Below, in pieces: positions 1-8,408 of a DNA stretch of 64,000 nt. Location: contig JALHLQ010000019.1 in NCBI GenBank assembly GCA_022844485.1, forward strand, positions 1 through 64,000. Reading direction: 5' to 3'. The notes under the pieces are model-generated. The model had not been told where the DNA came from. It saw only the letters and a list, made by a program, of their open reading frames with translations, and did no database searches. The first letter of the stretch is position 1. Each line of letters begins with the position of its first letter. This stretch comes from Xanthobacteraceae bacterium. Lineage in GTDB: Bacteria > Pseudomonadota > Alphaproteobacteria > Rhizobiales > Xanthobacteraceae. A program made the translations under genes and the position numbers.

Positions 1-224
1 TCGCCAGTCCAGCCATTGAAGGCAGAACCCCATAGTGGGCCCGGACGGTTGACCCCGAGGCCACCCGAGTGCCCAGGCTGACGAGGCCCAGGCCCGCAGG
101 CGCCGCATCTTGCTCCATCGTCCGAACGTCACCGGTTGACGCCCCTCAGCGAGCAAGACGTGTGGAGGGAAGCAGAGCGAGTGGGCCGCGCGCAAGAGAA
201 AGGCATAAATTTTTTCAGCATGTC

Positions 225-302
225 GTAGGGTGGGCGAAGCGCCGAAGGCGCGCGCCCACGCAAGCACAAGACGTGGGCTTCGCGCGGCGAAGCCCACCCT
301 AC
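225..302. repeat. Palindromic repeat family A, copy 1
   Basis: This 78-bp inverted repeat starts GTAGGGTGGGCGAAGC and ends with the complement GCTTCGCC...GCCCACCCTAC (imperfect inside). A central ccacg...cgtgg pairing extends the cruciform. A second copy, differing at one base, follows 27 bp later, and a related copy lies at 4032-4119. It is a non-coding dispersed element of REP/BIME type. Nothing suggests an adjacent transposase. Confidence 0.85.
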
Positions 303-329
303 GATTGACATTCGCACGATCGAGATTCG

Positions 330-407
330 GTAGGGTGGGCGAAGCGCCGAAGGCGCGCGCCCACGCAAGCACAAGACGTGGGCTTCGCGCAGCGAAGCCC
401 ACCCTAC
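330..407. repeat. Palindromic repeat family A, copy 2
   Basis: This 78-bp unit is identical to copy 1 except for one base in the right arm (cgcgcAgcg against cgcgcGgcg). The 27-bp spacer between the two copies is unique sequence. The near-identity of the pair suggests recent tandem duplication or transposition. Confidence 0.85.
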
Positions 408-634
408 GGCGCTGGATCCCGGCTCACGCTCCGGCTTCGCCTGCGCTGCGCCCGAGATACAACCGGTCAGAACACGACCCGCGCCCCGCCGCGGCCGGCC
501 AGCACGTGGCTGGAACCGTCACATCGTTTGCGGGCATACCGAGACTTCCTCGAGGGCGGCCAAGACGAGGATCGCGCAGCGCGCTAAAAGACCATCTCCG
601 AGCAACGATCGAGCATTCCGGAGCTCAAGCTGCG

Positions 635-1351
635 ATGACCCGTCCTCCGCCCGTGCAGGCGCTCTTCTTCGACGTGTTCGGTACGCTGGTCGACTGGCGG
701 ACCGGCATCGCGCAGGAGGCCGAGGCGATCCTGAAGCCGCACGGGCTCAACCTCGACTGGCTCGCCTTCGCAGATGCCTGGCGCGATCAGTACCAGCCGG
801 CGATGGAGGAGGTGCGGTCCGGCCGCATCCCGTTCTCGAAGCTCGACGCCCTGCACCGGTTGAACCTGGAACGCATCCTGCCGGCCTTCGGGATATCGGA
901 CCTCGACGAGTCGACCCTGCGCGCGCTTACTCTCGCCTGGCATCGCCTGCCCGCCTGGCCCGACGTGGCCCCTGCTCTCAACCGGTTGAAATCTAAATAT
1001 CTCCTGGCGCCGGTCTCGAACGGCAACATTTCGCTGATGATGCATCTCGCGCGTCGGAACGGCTTTCCGTGGGACGCGATTTTGGGCGCGGAGATCGCCG
1101 GCGACTACAAGCCGAAACCCATTGTGTACCAAGCCTCCGCGGACGCCTTCGATCTTCCGGCCGGAGCCTGCCTGATGGTCGCCGCACACTCCTCCGATCT
1201 TGCGGCCGCCGCCGCCGTCGGGCTTCGCACGGCGCATGTCGCGCGTCCGAATGAGAGGGGTCCGGGCAAGGGCGAAGCCGCACCGGCCGTGCCGGTCGAT
1301 ATTGCGGTGGCGAGCCTTACCGCTCTCGTCCAGGCGCTGGAAACGTCATAA
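635..1351 (+). CDS. Haloacid dehalogenase type II (HAD superfamily)
   Basis: A cytosolic HAD hydrolase of the L-2-haloacid dehalogenase type, 238 aa. Motif I is FFDVFGTLVDW with nucleophile Asp13. Motif II is VSNGN near residue 127, the motif III lysine lies in YKPKPIVYQ near 158, and motif IV is the MVAAHSSDLAAA region near 177. The DVFGTL signature and the S-N-G motif are typical of dehalogenases in this family, although many such proteins act on unknown small 2-haloacids or related substrates. The ATG at 635 was chosen because the longer ORF (from 230) runs through the repeats, and GGAG lies 11 bp upstream. The next gene starts 45 bp downstream, so the two may be cotranscribed. Confidence 0.88.
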   Translation: MTRPPPVQALFFDVFGTLVDWRTGIAQEAEAILKPHGLNLDWLAFADAWRDQYQPAMEEVRSGRIPFSKLDALHRLNLERILPAFGISDLDESTLRALTLAWHRLPAWPDVAPALNRLKSKYLLAPVSNGNISLMMHLARRNGFPWDAILGAEIAGDYKPKPIVYQASADAFDLPAGACLMVAAHSSDLAAAAAVGLRTAHVARPNERGPGKGEAAPAVPVDIAVASLTALVQALETS

Positions 1352-1396
1352 TCCGAAGCCTTGGCCCCGCCTTTCCCGAGGGCCGCTGGAGGCGCC

Positions 1397-2224
1397 GTGA
1401 TCGCCAACCCGACCGAGCCACCTGCCGCCTTGGCGCCGAGCCAACGTCTGACCGCACGCGCGCTGCTCCTTGGCGAGCGCCTCGACACCGCCGGCCTTGA
1501 GCGAAGCGACCTGGTCCATGTTTCGCCGCTCGCTTTTCGGGTCGGGACGACCGGTTCTGCCGTCCTGTTTCGTTACGGCGTGGCGGTGCTCATCGGGCTC
1601 TCGCCGGTGCAGGAGGATGAGGTCCTGCGCGGCCTCCGCTCGCGCATCGTCGGCCCGCTTGCTGCGTTTGAAGACGAAACGGCATTGATCGAAATTACGC
1701 CCGAGCACGAGGATCAGGTGACGCCTGGAGGCCCGATTGTCGTGCGCGACCTCTCGCCCGAACGCCTCGTGGTGATTGCCGATGCCCTCGCCAAGAACGT
1801 TGCCTTGTCGGGCGACGAAAGGCAGGTCAGCAAGGTCTTCGACGTTATCGACCCTTTCGCGGCCGAATTGGCCATGGGCGGCCGCCCGCCGGGCAACCGT
1901 CGCAGCATGTTGCGGCTGATCGGGCAGGCGCTGCTCGTCCGCCATCGTATGACCGGCCGCGTGGAAATCGAGGAGAAGCCGGACGTTCTGTGGGACCGTC
2001 CGGATCTCGAGCGCCTCTATGCCAGGCTCGCGGATGAGTACGAGCTGAAGGAGCGCGCCGGCGCGCTCGTCCGCAAGCTTGAGGTGGTCGGAGAAACCGC
2101 CCGCGCTCTCACCGACCTCATCGATGTGGAACGCACAGTTCGGCTTGAGGCTGCGATCGTGCTGCTGATCGTGCTCGAAATCTTCATTACATTTTACGAG
2201 CTTTTCTTCCGCGCGGCGAAGTGA
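1397..2224 (+). CDS. RMD1/Sif2 (DUF155) family membrane-anchored protein
   Basis: 275 aa. The protein matches the DUF155/RMD1 pattern: an N-terminal half with [21 protein letters not shown], a central helical part ending in [22 protein letters not shown], an acidic [23 protein letters not shown] segment, and one C-terminal transmembrane helix (about residues 251-268, [20 protein letters not shown]). Family relatives include mitochondrial RMND1 and yeast Rmd1; the bacterial role is not established. The GTG at 1397 is preferred over the TTG at 1361 because TGGAGG lies just upstream. The last 31 bp overlap the 3' end of miaA on the other strand, so the two genes converge. Confidence 0.8.
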   Translation: MIANPTEPPAALAPSQRLTARALLLGERLDTAGLERSDLVHVSPLAFRVGTTGSAVLFRYGVAVLIGLSPVQEDEVLRGLRSRIVGPLAAFEDETALIEITPEHEDQVTPGGPIVVRDLSPERLVVIADALAKNVALSGDERQVSKVFDVIDPFAAELAMGGRPPGNRRSMLRLIGQALLVRHRMTGRVEIEEKPDVLWDRPDLERLYARLADEYELKERAGALVRKLEVVGETARALTDLIDVERTVRLEAAIVLLIVLEIFITFYELFFRAAK

Positions 2225-3141
2225 CCGAGCACGCGTTCGGCCGCCGCCTCCGGCGCAAGCCACTCGAACTCCGGCAGCTGGTGGCGGAACCAGGTCATCT
2301 GCCGTTTCGCATAATGCCGCGTATCCTGCTTCGCGCGCGCGGCCGCCTCCTCGAGCGGCAGGTTTCCTTGCAGATGCTTGATCAGCCAGGGAATCCCGTG
2401 CGCCTTCATCGCCGGCATGCGGGGGTCAAGTCCGCGCGCGGCGAGCGCTCTCGCCTCCTCCAGCGCGCCGGCCTTGAGCATCGCGTCGAAACGCGCGTCG
2501 ATACGCCGATAGAGCTCGCCGCGGTCGATATCCAGAAAGACTTTGACCGCTCGTCCGGACTCCACGAGCGGCGGCAAACCTTCGCGGTGCCAATCGACGA
2601 TGGATCGTCCCGTCGCCTCGTAAACCTCCAGCGCCCGCGCCGCGCGCATGCCGTCGCCAGGCCTGATCCGCGCTGCCGCAACGGGATCGCGGCTTGAAAG
2701 CCTCGCATGCAAGGCCGCGGCCCCCTGCGCTTCGAGCTCGGCGCGAATGCCGGTTCTGATCCTGTCCGGAATCGGCGGAACGGCGGCGAGACCGCGCGTA
2801 AGCGCCTTGAAATAAAGTCCCGTACCGCCCACGAAGATCGGCATTCTCCCGGAGGCCCGAAGATCCTCCAGCACGGCCTTCGCCTCACGCACCCACTGCC
2901 CGGTCGAATAGCTTGCGCCGGCATCCGCATGCCCGAACAGGCGATGCGGCACGCGCGCTTCCTCCGCCGCGGTCGGGCGCGCGGTGATGACCCGCAGGTC
3001 GCGGTAGACCTGCATGGAATCGGCGTTGACGATCATGGCGCGCAGTTCCTCGGCAAGCGCCAGCGCAAGCGCGGACTTGCCGCTCGCGGTCGGACCTGCA
3101 ATGAGCACCGCCTGGATCAAGGCCTTCCCCCGATGACGCAT
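2194..3141 (-). CDS. miaA: tRNA dimethylallyltransferase MiaA
   Basis: Transfers a dimethylallyl group to A37 of tRNAs that read UNN codons. The P-loop is GPTASGKS (about residues 16-23), followed by [19 protein letters not shown] and [15 protein letters not shown], all hallmark MiaA motifs; [16 protein letters not shown] lies near the C-terminus. Length is normal (315 aa). The ATG at 3141 has no visible Shine-Dalgarno sequence, whereas a TTG at codon 8 (3120) sits just after GGGGGAAGG, so the true start may be 3120. With the ATG start the gene overlaps the start of the divergent serB by 9 bp. The 3' end overlaps the DUF155 gene. Confidence 0.95.
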   Translation of the reverse strand: MRHRGKALIQAVLIAGPTASGKSALALALAEELRAMIVNADSMQVYRDLRVITARPTAAEEARVPHRLFGHADAGASYSTGQWVREAKAVLEDLRASGRMPIFVGGTGLYFKALTRGLAAVPPIPDRIRTGIRAELEAQGAAALHARLSSRDPVAAARIRPGDGMRAARALEVYEATGRSIVDWHREGLPPLVESGRAVKVFLDIDRGELYRRIDARFDAMLKAGALEEARALAARGLDPRMPAMKAHGIPWLIKHLQGNLPLEEAAARAKQDTRHYAKRQMTWFRHQLPEFEWLAPEAAAERVLGHFAARKKSS

Positions 3142-4035
3142 ATCTTGACGCTGATCTCGAACCCGGCCGCCCCTGCCGTGACCGGAGAGATTCTGCGTGC
3201 CGCCGCGCGAGCCCTACCACAGCCCGGCGCGCCCGTGCGCCTCGACGACGCGGTGGCCGCCGACGTGCCGTTCAGCCCGCCGCCCGGGACTGATCCTCAC
3301 GCGCTCGTCCATCAGGTCCGAGGGGCGCTGGCCGGCGCCGCGCTCGACGTGGTCGTGCAGCCGCTTGCGGAGCGTCGCAAGCGGCTGCTGGTCGCCGACA
3401 TGGATTCCACCATGATCGGTCAGGAATGCATCGACGAACTGGCGGAGATTGCCGGATTGCGCGACCATGTCGCCTCGATCACCGAACGCGCCATGCGCGG
3501 CGAGATCGCGTTCGAGCCGGCCTTGCGTGAGCGCGTCGCGCTGCTCAAAGGGCTGCCGGCCTCCGTCATCGATGACGTCATCGCCAAGCGCATCCGGCTT
3601 ACGCCCGGCGGGCCGACGCTGGTCGCCACGATGCGCGCGAACGGTGCCCATACCTGCCTCGTGTCGGGCGGCTTCACGCTGTTTGCTGCCCGCATCGCCG
3701 CCATGATCGGCTTTGACGAAAGCCGCGCCAACCGCCTCGTCATCGACGGAGACGGGAAGCTGTCAGGGCATGTGGAAGAGCCGATTCTCGGCCGCGAAGC
3801 CAAGCTGATCTGGCTCGAGGATTTGCAAGCTCGGCTGAAGCTCGAGCGCGCGCAAACCCTTGCCGCCGGCGATGGCGCGAACGATCTGGCGATGTTGCAG
3901 GCGGCAGGGCTCGGCGTCGCCTATCGCGCCAAGCCCGCCGTGGCCGCGGCGGCGCATGCCCGCATCGATCACGGCGACCTCACCGCACTCCTTTATGCGC
4001 AGGGATATCGACGCGAGGAGTTCATCAATCCGTAG
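3133..4035 (+). CDS. serB: Phosphoserine phosphatase SerB
   Basis: Last step of serine biosynthesis: phosphoserine to serine and phosphate. 300 aa, with an N-terminal ACT-like region (about residues 1-80) followed by the HAD phosphatase domain. Motif I is [18 protein letters not shown] with catalytic Asp89 and Asp91, motif II is LVSGGFT, and the metal-binding motif is [11 protein letters not shown]. The ORF track extends to 2707, but family length and the [11 protein letters not shown] start fit the ATG at 3133. That ATG overlaps the annotated start of divergent miaA. The stop codon (TAG) lies within the terminal GTAGGG of a family A palindrome. Confidence 0.95.
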   Translation: MTHILTLISNPAAPAVTGEILRAAARALPQPGAPVRLDDAVAADVPFSPPPGTDPHALVHQVRGALAGAALDVVVQPLAERRKRLLVADMDSTMIGQECIDELAEIAGLRDHVASITERAMRGEIAFEPALRERVALLKGLPASVIDDVIAKRIRLTPGGPTLVATMRANGAHTCLVSGGFTLFAARIAAMIGFDESRANRLVIDGDGKLSGHVEEPILGREAKLIWLEDLQARLKLERAQTLAAGDGANDLAMLQAAGLGVAYRAKPAVAAAAHARIDHGDLTALLYAQGYRREEFINP

Positions 4036-4119
4036 GGTGGGCAAAGGCGCGCTTGCGCCGTGCTCACTTTTCACTCTTTGCACGGAAATGGTGGGCACGC
4101 TTCGCTTTGCCCACCCTAC
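4032..4119. repeat. Palindromic repeat family A, copy 3, at the serB/degP convergence
   Basis: An 88-bp inverted repeat, GTAGGGTGGGCAAAGG...CTTTGCCCACCCTAC, sharing its terminal arms with the units at 225 and 330 but with a different centre. It exactly fills the space between two convergent genes. The TAG in its left end is the stop codon of serB, and the TAG read from its right end on the minus strand is the stop codon of degP. The strong hairpin could act as a bidirectional transcription barrier or mRNA stabiliser; that is inference. Confidence 0.85.
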
Positions 4120-5609
4120 TGAATCGTCAGCGCGACGAACCGCAATTCGCCTTCGGCGTTGGCGACGAGCAGCAGCGCCGACTTTCGCCCTTCCTTCTTG
4201 AGCTGATCGATCCGGCCTTGCACCTCGGTCGCATTCGCCACGGCCTGCTGCGCAATTTCGACGATGACGTCGCCGGCATTGAGCCGCTTCTCCGCCGCGT
4301 TGGAACTCGGGTCGACACTGGTAATGACGACGCCCTTCACCGTGTCCTTGATCTTGTAGCGGCGGCGCAGATCGTCCGAGAGATTGGACAGTTCGAGCCC
4401 GAGCGTCCGCTGCACGACGCTCTTTTGCTCCGGCGTGTCCGACTTGCCGCGTGCGGCGGCCGCCTGCTTCTCGCCGTCCTCGAGCCGTCCCAGTCTGACG
4501 GTCTTGGTCTCTTCCTTCCCCTTGCGGATGATGGTGACCTCGACGTCCTTGCCCACCGGCGTGTCGGCGACGATGCGCGGAAGGTCGCGCATTTCCTTGA
4601 TGTCGCGGCCGTCGAACTTGACGATCACGTCTCCCGGCTCGATGCCGGCTGGCTTTGCCGGGCCCTTGTCGTCGATCCCGGCGACGAGCGCGCCGCGCGT
4701 GGGCTTGACATTGAGGCTCTCCGCGATGTCGTCCGTGACCTGCTGGATGCGGACGCCGAGCCAGCCGCGCCGCGTTTCGCCGAAACTGCGGAGCTGATCG
4801 ATGACGGCCACCGCCGTTTTCGCGGGCACCGCAAAGCCGATGCCGATGGAGCCGCCGGAGGGCGAGATGATGGCGGTGTTCACGCCGACCACTTCGCCGT
4901 CGAGATTGAACAGGGGGCCGCCCGAATTCCCGCGATTGATCGCGGCATCGGTCTGGATGTAGTTGTCGTAAGGTCCGGACTGGATGTCGCGGTTGCGCGC
5001 CGAGACGATACCGGCAGTGACCGAGCCGCCGAGGCTGAACGGATTGCCGATGGCCACGACCCACTCACCCAGCCGCAGCCTGTCGGAATCGCCGAACTTG
5101 ACGGCCTTGAGCGCCTTCTCGGGCTTGACGCGCAGCAGTGCCAAATCGGTCTTCTGATCCCGTCCGACGATCTCGGCTTTCAGCTTCGATCCGTCGTTGA
5201 GAACCACCGTGACTTCGTCGGCGTCGGCGATCACATGGCTGTTCGTCACCACGAGGCCCGACGCATCGATGATGAATCCGGAGCCCAGCGAGTTCACGCG
5301 GCGCGGCGTCGGATGGCGGTTTTGATTGTTGTCGCCTTGACCGCGGCGGTTCTTGAAGAACTCCTCAAAGAACTCCTCGAAAGGGGAGCCCGGTGGGAGC
5401 TGCGGCCCCGAGCCGCTGCGTGATTCCACCCGCTGCGAGGTCGAGATGTTGACCACGGCGTCGATGACCATTTCGGCCACGTCGGCGACCTTTTCGGGCC
5501 CTTTCGCGAGGCCCGGAACCGTCAGTGGTGGAACCAGCAAAGCCGCTGCGACGATGGCGGCAATGGCGCCGCGGGAGCCGGGTAAAACGGAGGCATGCAA
5601 GCCAGCCAT
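4116..5609 (-). CDS. degP: Periplasmic Do-like serine endoprotease (DegP/DegQ, HtrA family)
   Basis: ATP-independent periplasmic protease/chaperone that handles misfolded envelope proteins. 497 aa from the ATG at 5609 (AGGAG upstream), which gives a clear signal peptide (SRGAIAAIVAAALLVPPLTVPGLA). The trypsin-like domain carries the triad His125 (TNSHVIA), Asp155 (KTDLALL) and Ser229 (RGNSGGPLFN). Two PDZ domains follow, one around RRGWLGVRIQQVTDDIAE and one around KSVVQRTLGLELSNLSDDLR. A Gly/Pro/Asn-rich loop (FFKNRRGQGDNNQNRHPTP) matches the Q-linker/LA-loop region. It lies downstream of hflK-hflC-DUF2065, a common arrangement in this order. The 3' end is set by a repeat-derived TAG. Confidence 0.93.
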   Translation of the reverse strand: MAGLHASVLPGSRGAIAAIVAAALLVPPLTVPGLAKGPEKVADVAEMVIDAVVNISTSQRVESRSGSGPQLPPGSPFEEFFEEFFKNRRGQGDNNQNRHPTPRRVNSLGSGFIIDASGLVVTNSHVIADADEVTVVLNDGSKLKAEIVGRDQKTDLALLRVKPEKALKAVKFGDSDRLRLGEWVVAIGNPFSLGGSVTAGIVSARNRDIQSGPYDNYIQTDAAINRGNSGGPLFNLDGEVVGVNTAIISPSGGSIGIGFAVPAKTAVAVIDQLRSFGETRRGWLGVRIQQVTDDIAESLNVKPTRGALVAGIDDKGPAKPAGIEPGDVIVKFDGRDIKEMRDLPRIVADTPVGKDVEVTIIRKGKEETKTVRLGRLEDGEKQAAAARGKSDTPEQKSVVQRTLGLELSNLSDDLRRRYKIKDTVKGVVITSVDPSSNAAEKRLNAGDVIVEIAQQAVANATEVQGRIDQLKKEGRKSALLLVANAEGELRFVALTIQ

Positions 5610-5748
5610 GGGCGTCAGATCTCCTAAAATCTCGATTTCAGAATGCGCTCCCCGAAACCACGGCGCAAGACTCATCGAGGCCACAGGTGAAACCGGATTG
5701 GGGCGGAATAGCGACTGTTCAACGACCTCACGTTTGCGTGACGCGCAG

Positions 5749-5824
5749 CTAGTGGTCCGATTCTAACATTCGCATCCCGTTGCGGCAGGCCATTTTGCGA
5801 ATGTTAGAATCGAAGGACCACTAG
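5749..5824. repeat. CTAG-bounded palindrome family B, unit B1
   Basis: A 76-bp hairpin from CTAGTGGTCC to GGACCACTAG. The main stem is GATTCTAACATTCGCA paired with TGCGAATGTTAGAATC, and the loop contains cgttgcggca. It forms a composite with B2 that recurs at 32597-32763. It lies downstream of the DUF2065 gene and upstream of degP, both on the minus strand. Confidence 0.88.
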
Positions 5825-5837
5825 CAAATTCAAATTG

Positions 5838-5916
5838 CTAGTGGAGTTTTGGATTTGACATTCGCCTTGTGAACCCGCTGCTAGATGGGTAGCGAATGTC
5901 AAATCCGCTCCACTAG
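5838..5916. repeat. CTAG-bounded palindrome family B, unit B2
   Basis: A 79-bp hairpin bounded by CTAG on both sides, with stem GGATTTGACATTCGC paired with GCGAATGTCAAATCC. A 13-bp spacer (caaattcaaattg) separates it from B1. The right-hand CTAG contains, on the minus strand, the TAG stop codon of the DUF2065 gene, so the element abuts the coding sequence exactly. Confidence 0.88.
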
Positions 5917-6098
5917 CCGCGCGCGATCCAGATCAGCACCAGCCCGAACAGCGCAGAGCCGATTCCGATCGCGCGAAGCGACCCCTCGGGGGTTTGCAAG
6001 ACGCTCTCCATGGCGCGCTTGGCGTGCTCTGGAAAGGCGGCGAATAAAAGTCCCTCCATCGCGAAGACCAATCCAAGAGCAACCACGAAGTCGGTCAT
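5913..6098 (-). CDS. DUF2065 small membrane protein
   Basis: 61 aa with two predicted membrane helices (FVVALGLVFAMEGLLFAAF and AIGIGSALFGLVLIWIA) separated by a short charged loop. The pattern M-x-D-F-x-x-A-x-G-L-x-x-x-x-E-G-L matches the DUF2065 family, which is usually encoded directly after hflC, as here (5 bp downstream). Function unknown; the context suggests a role with the HflKC membrane complex. The stop codon is donated by palindrome B2. Confidence 0.85.
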   Translation of the reverse strand: MTDFVVALGLVFAMEGLLFAAFPEHAKRAMESVLQTPEGSLRAIGIGSALFGLVLIWIARG

Positions 6099-6103
6099 GG
6101 AGG

Positions 6104-7162
6104 TCAGCGCGCGGCGGCTCCCGGGAACTCGCGTTGCTGTCCGGCGGGCCCTTGCGGAACCTGCGCGACCGAAGGCGGCAACAACGCAGGCTGTTGCGCG
6201 CCCTGCTGGCCCGGCCGCTGCAACAGCGGAGAGGGTTGCGCGGTTTGCGGGCCGGCAGGCGGCGACCCGGTCCCCGCCTGACGCGGACCGTTCCGGCCGC
6301 TCGGATCGCCGAAGTAGCGGAAGAATTCGGAATCCGGCCGCAGGAGAAGACGCGTGTCGCGATGGCCCAGGCCCTGCTCGTAAGCTTGCATCGAGCGGTA
6401 GAACGAGAAAAAGCCGGGATCCTGGCCGAAGGCTTCCGCGAAGATGCGGTTGCGGGTGCCGTCGCCCTCGCCGCGGATCTGCTCTCCGCGCGAATTGGCC
6501 TCGGCGACGATCACGGTCGCTTCGCGCTCGGCGCGCGAGCGAATCTCCTGCCCGCGCTGCGCACCCAGCGCGCGGAATTCCGCGGCCTCGCGCTGACGCT
6601 CCGTCTGCATGCGCTGAAAGATCGCCTGGCTGTTCTGGTCCGGAAGGTCGGCGCGTCGAATGCGAACGTCGACGACATTGATTCCGAACACCTGCGCTTC
6701 GCGATCCACTTGCTCCAAGATCCGCTGCATCATCGCCGAGCGCTCGTCGCGCACGACGCGCTGGAACGTGGACTCGCCCAGCACGCGGCGCAGCGCGCTG
6801 TTGAGGTAGGTCGACAGCTGCGAATTGGCGCGCTCGACGGTGGCGACGGTTTGATAGAACCGGAGCGGATCCTGGATGCGGTAGCGCGCGAACGCATCGA
6901 CCACGAGACGCTTCTGGTCGGACGCGATCACCTCCTGCGCGGGCGCTTCGAGGTCGAGGATGCGCTTATCGATATAGATGACGTTGTCGATGAACGGCAA
7001 CTTCGCTTTCAATCCGGGCTCGGTGGCCACCCATCTGGGCTGACCGAGGCGAACCACCAGCGCCTGCTGCGTTTGCGGCACGGTGAATAGCGCGCTGTAG
7101 GCGACAATGGCCGCGGCGATCAGAAGGACCGCGACGAGCCCGCCGACGAAACCGAGTCTCAT
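6104..7162 (-). CDS. hflC: Protease modulator HflC (SPFH/band 7)
   Basis: Inner-membrane partner of HflK that together with it surrounds and modulates FtsH. 352 aa from the ATG at 7162. One N-terminal membrane anchor (VGGLVAVLLIAAAIVAYSALF) is followed by the SPFH domain (TQQALVVRLGQPRWV to IRRADLP) and a coiled segment (AIFQRMQTERQREAAEFRALG). The C-terminal tail, after FFRYFGDPSG, is long and Pro/Gln/Gly-rich. The start overlaps the hflK stop as ATGA. The 724-aa ORF in the track joins this gene to an upstream shadow frame. Confidence 0.93.
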   Translation of the reverse strand: MRLGFVGGLVAVLLIAAAIVAYSALFTVPQTQQALVVRLGQPRWVATEPGLKAKLPFIDNVIYIDKRILDLEAPAQEVIASDQKRLVVDAFARYRIQDPLRFYQTVATVERANSQLSTYLNSALRRVLGESTFQRVVRDERSAMMQRILEQVDREAQVFGINVVDVRIRRADLPDQNSQAIFQRMQTERQREAAEFRALGAQRGQEIRSRAEREATVIVAEANSRGEQIRGEGDGTRNRIFAEAFGQDPGFFSFYRSMQAYEQGLGHRDTRLLLRPDSEFFRYFGDPSGRNGPRQAGTGSPPAGPQTAQPSPLLQRPGQQGAQQPALLPPSVAQVPQGPAGQQREFPGAAAR

Positions 7163-8283
7163 TGGTTGCCTCCCTGTCCGGGCGGCCTCGGCCGCAGCAT
7201 CTCGTTCAAGGGCAGCACGGGGAGGATTCCGGGCGAGCCCGCTGGTCCCCCCGTGTCGACGATGATCTTGTCGGTCCCGCCAAGAATCCGTTCCATCGTT
7301 TCGAGATACATGCGCTGGCGCGTCACGTCGGGCGCCCGGCGATATTCCTCGTAGATCTTCACGAACCGGGATGCCTGGCCGCGCGCCTCGGCCACCGTCT
7401 GCTCGCGATACGCCTCGGCGGCCTGGATGATTTGCGCGAGGCGTCCGCGCGCTTCCGGAACAACCCGGTTTGCGTAGGTCTGCGCCTCGTTCTGCGCCCG
7501 CTCGAGGTCGGCGCGCGCCGCCTGCACGTCGCGGAAGGCATCGATCACTTGCGCCGGGGGATCGACTTTCTGCAACTGCACCTGATTGATGAGAATGCCC
7601 GCACCATACTGATCGAGCGTCTTCTGCATGAGGTCGTGCACGGCGGTCTCGATGTTCTGCCGCGCCCCGGTGAGAACCGGCTGGATCTCCGACCGGCCGA
7701 TGATCTCGCGCATGGCGCTTTCGGCCACCGCCTTCACCGTGCCCTCGGGGTTCTGGATATTGAACAGGTATTCGCCTGCGCCGTTCGGCTTGATCAGCCA
7801 GAGCACGGCGAAATCGACGTCGACGATGTTCTCGTCGCCGGTCAGCATCAGGCTCTCTTCCGGCACGTCGCGCATGGTCGCGCCCCGACGGGGGTCCTCG
7901 ATGATGCGCATGCCGACATCGATGCGGTTCAGCCGCGTGACTCTCGGGGTCAGCACGCTCTCGATCGGATAGGGAAGGCGATAATTGAAGCCGGGCCCCG
8001 CGTCGCGCACGTACTGGCCGAACCGCAGGACGACGCCGAGTTCGTCCGGCTGCACGCGGTAGAAACCGGACAGGCCCCAGATCGCGAGCGCCGCAAGCCC
8101 GATGACGGCCAATCCGCGTCCGCCAAGATTGCCTCCCGGCAGCACGTTCTTGATCTTGTCCTGGCTGCGGCGCAGCAGTTCCTCGAGGTCCGGGGGCGAC
8201 GGCCCCGACGATTGCGGCCCCGATCCCCATGGGCCCTTCGGGCCGGAACCCCAGGGTCCGCCGCCTTGATTGCTCCACGGCAT
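7159..8283 (-). CDS. hflK: FtsH protease activity modulator HflK
   Basis: 374 aa. The Gly/Pro-rich N-terminus (MPWSNQGGGPWGSGPKGPWG, about residues 1-30) is typical of HflK. It is followed by one transmembrane helix (AVIGLAALAIWGLSGFYRV), the SPFH domain starting at VQPDELGVVLRFGQYV, and a coiled helix with ERAQNEAQTYANRVVPEARG. It forms the HflKC complex with the next gene, which it overlaps by 4 bp. A gap of about 125 bp separates it from upstream folA, leaving room for its own promoter. Confidence 0.94.
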   Translation of the reverse strand: MPWSNQGGGPWGSGPKGPWGSGPQSSGPSPPDLEELLRRSQDKIKNVLPGGNLGGRGLAVIGLAALAIWGLSGFYRVQPDELGVVLRFGQYVRDAGPGFNYRLPYPIESVLTPRVTRLNRIDVGMRIIEDPRRGATMRDVPEESLMLTGDENIVDVDFAVLWLIKPNGAGEYLFNIQNPEGTVKAVAESAMREIIGRSEIQPVLTGARQNIETAVHDLMQKTLDQYGAGILINQVQLQKVDPPAQVIDAFRDVQAARADLERAQNEAQTYANRVVPEARGRLAQIIQAAEAYREQTVAEARGQASRFVKIYEEYRRAPDVTRQRMYLETMERILGGTDKIIVDTGGPAGSPGILPVLPLNEMLRPRPPGQGGNQ

Positions 8284-8408
8284 TGTGTTGGTACCTCCCG
8301 CGAACGCCCGAAAGTCAGGCGCTCGACAAGTCCGGCGCGGGTTATAGGGGACGCCCTGCCCCCTTTCAACGCTGGTCGGATGATTAACAGATGGGCGCCG
8401 CGCAAAGC

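Larger units (their letters stand above)
1..634. other. Gene-poor lead-in with two palindromic repeats
   Basis: No convincing gene lies before the dehalogenase start at 635. The ORFs in the track here (69-308 plus, 129-374 minus, the first 135 codons of 230-1351, and 378-587) run through low-complexity Arg/Ala-rich translations of the repeats and look like shadows. Positions 225-407 hold two near-identical inverted repeats, listed separately. Positions 408-460 read like a further GC-rich repeat remnant (gatcccggctcacgc...). Positions 1-220 show nothing recognisable, although a minus-strand frame of about 39 codons is open to the window edge. Confidence 0.6.

Noticed and set aside
1-130. Minus-strand frame of about 39 codons open to the left edge, starting near 115
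   Set aside because: There is no ribosome site or recognisable sequence, and the segment is too short to judge from within the window.
230-634. 135-residue N-terminal extension of the dehalogenase
   Set aside because: It translates the palindromic repeats, is Arg/Ala-rich, and is followed by a family-typical start at 635.
5749-5916. Considered as a rho-independent terminator pair or a tRNA-like RNA
   Set aside because: The hairpins have no following T-tract and no tRNA arms, and the near-identical copy at 32597-32763 shows it is a dispersed repeat.
6104-8278. 724-aa ORF read as a fusion ahead of HflC
   Set aside because: The first half is an out-of-frame reading of hflK. HflC starts at 7162 with an ATGA overlap, so this is not a fusion protein.
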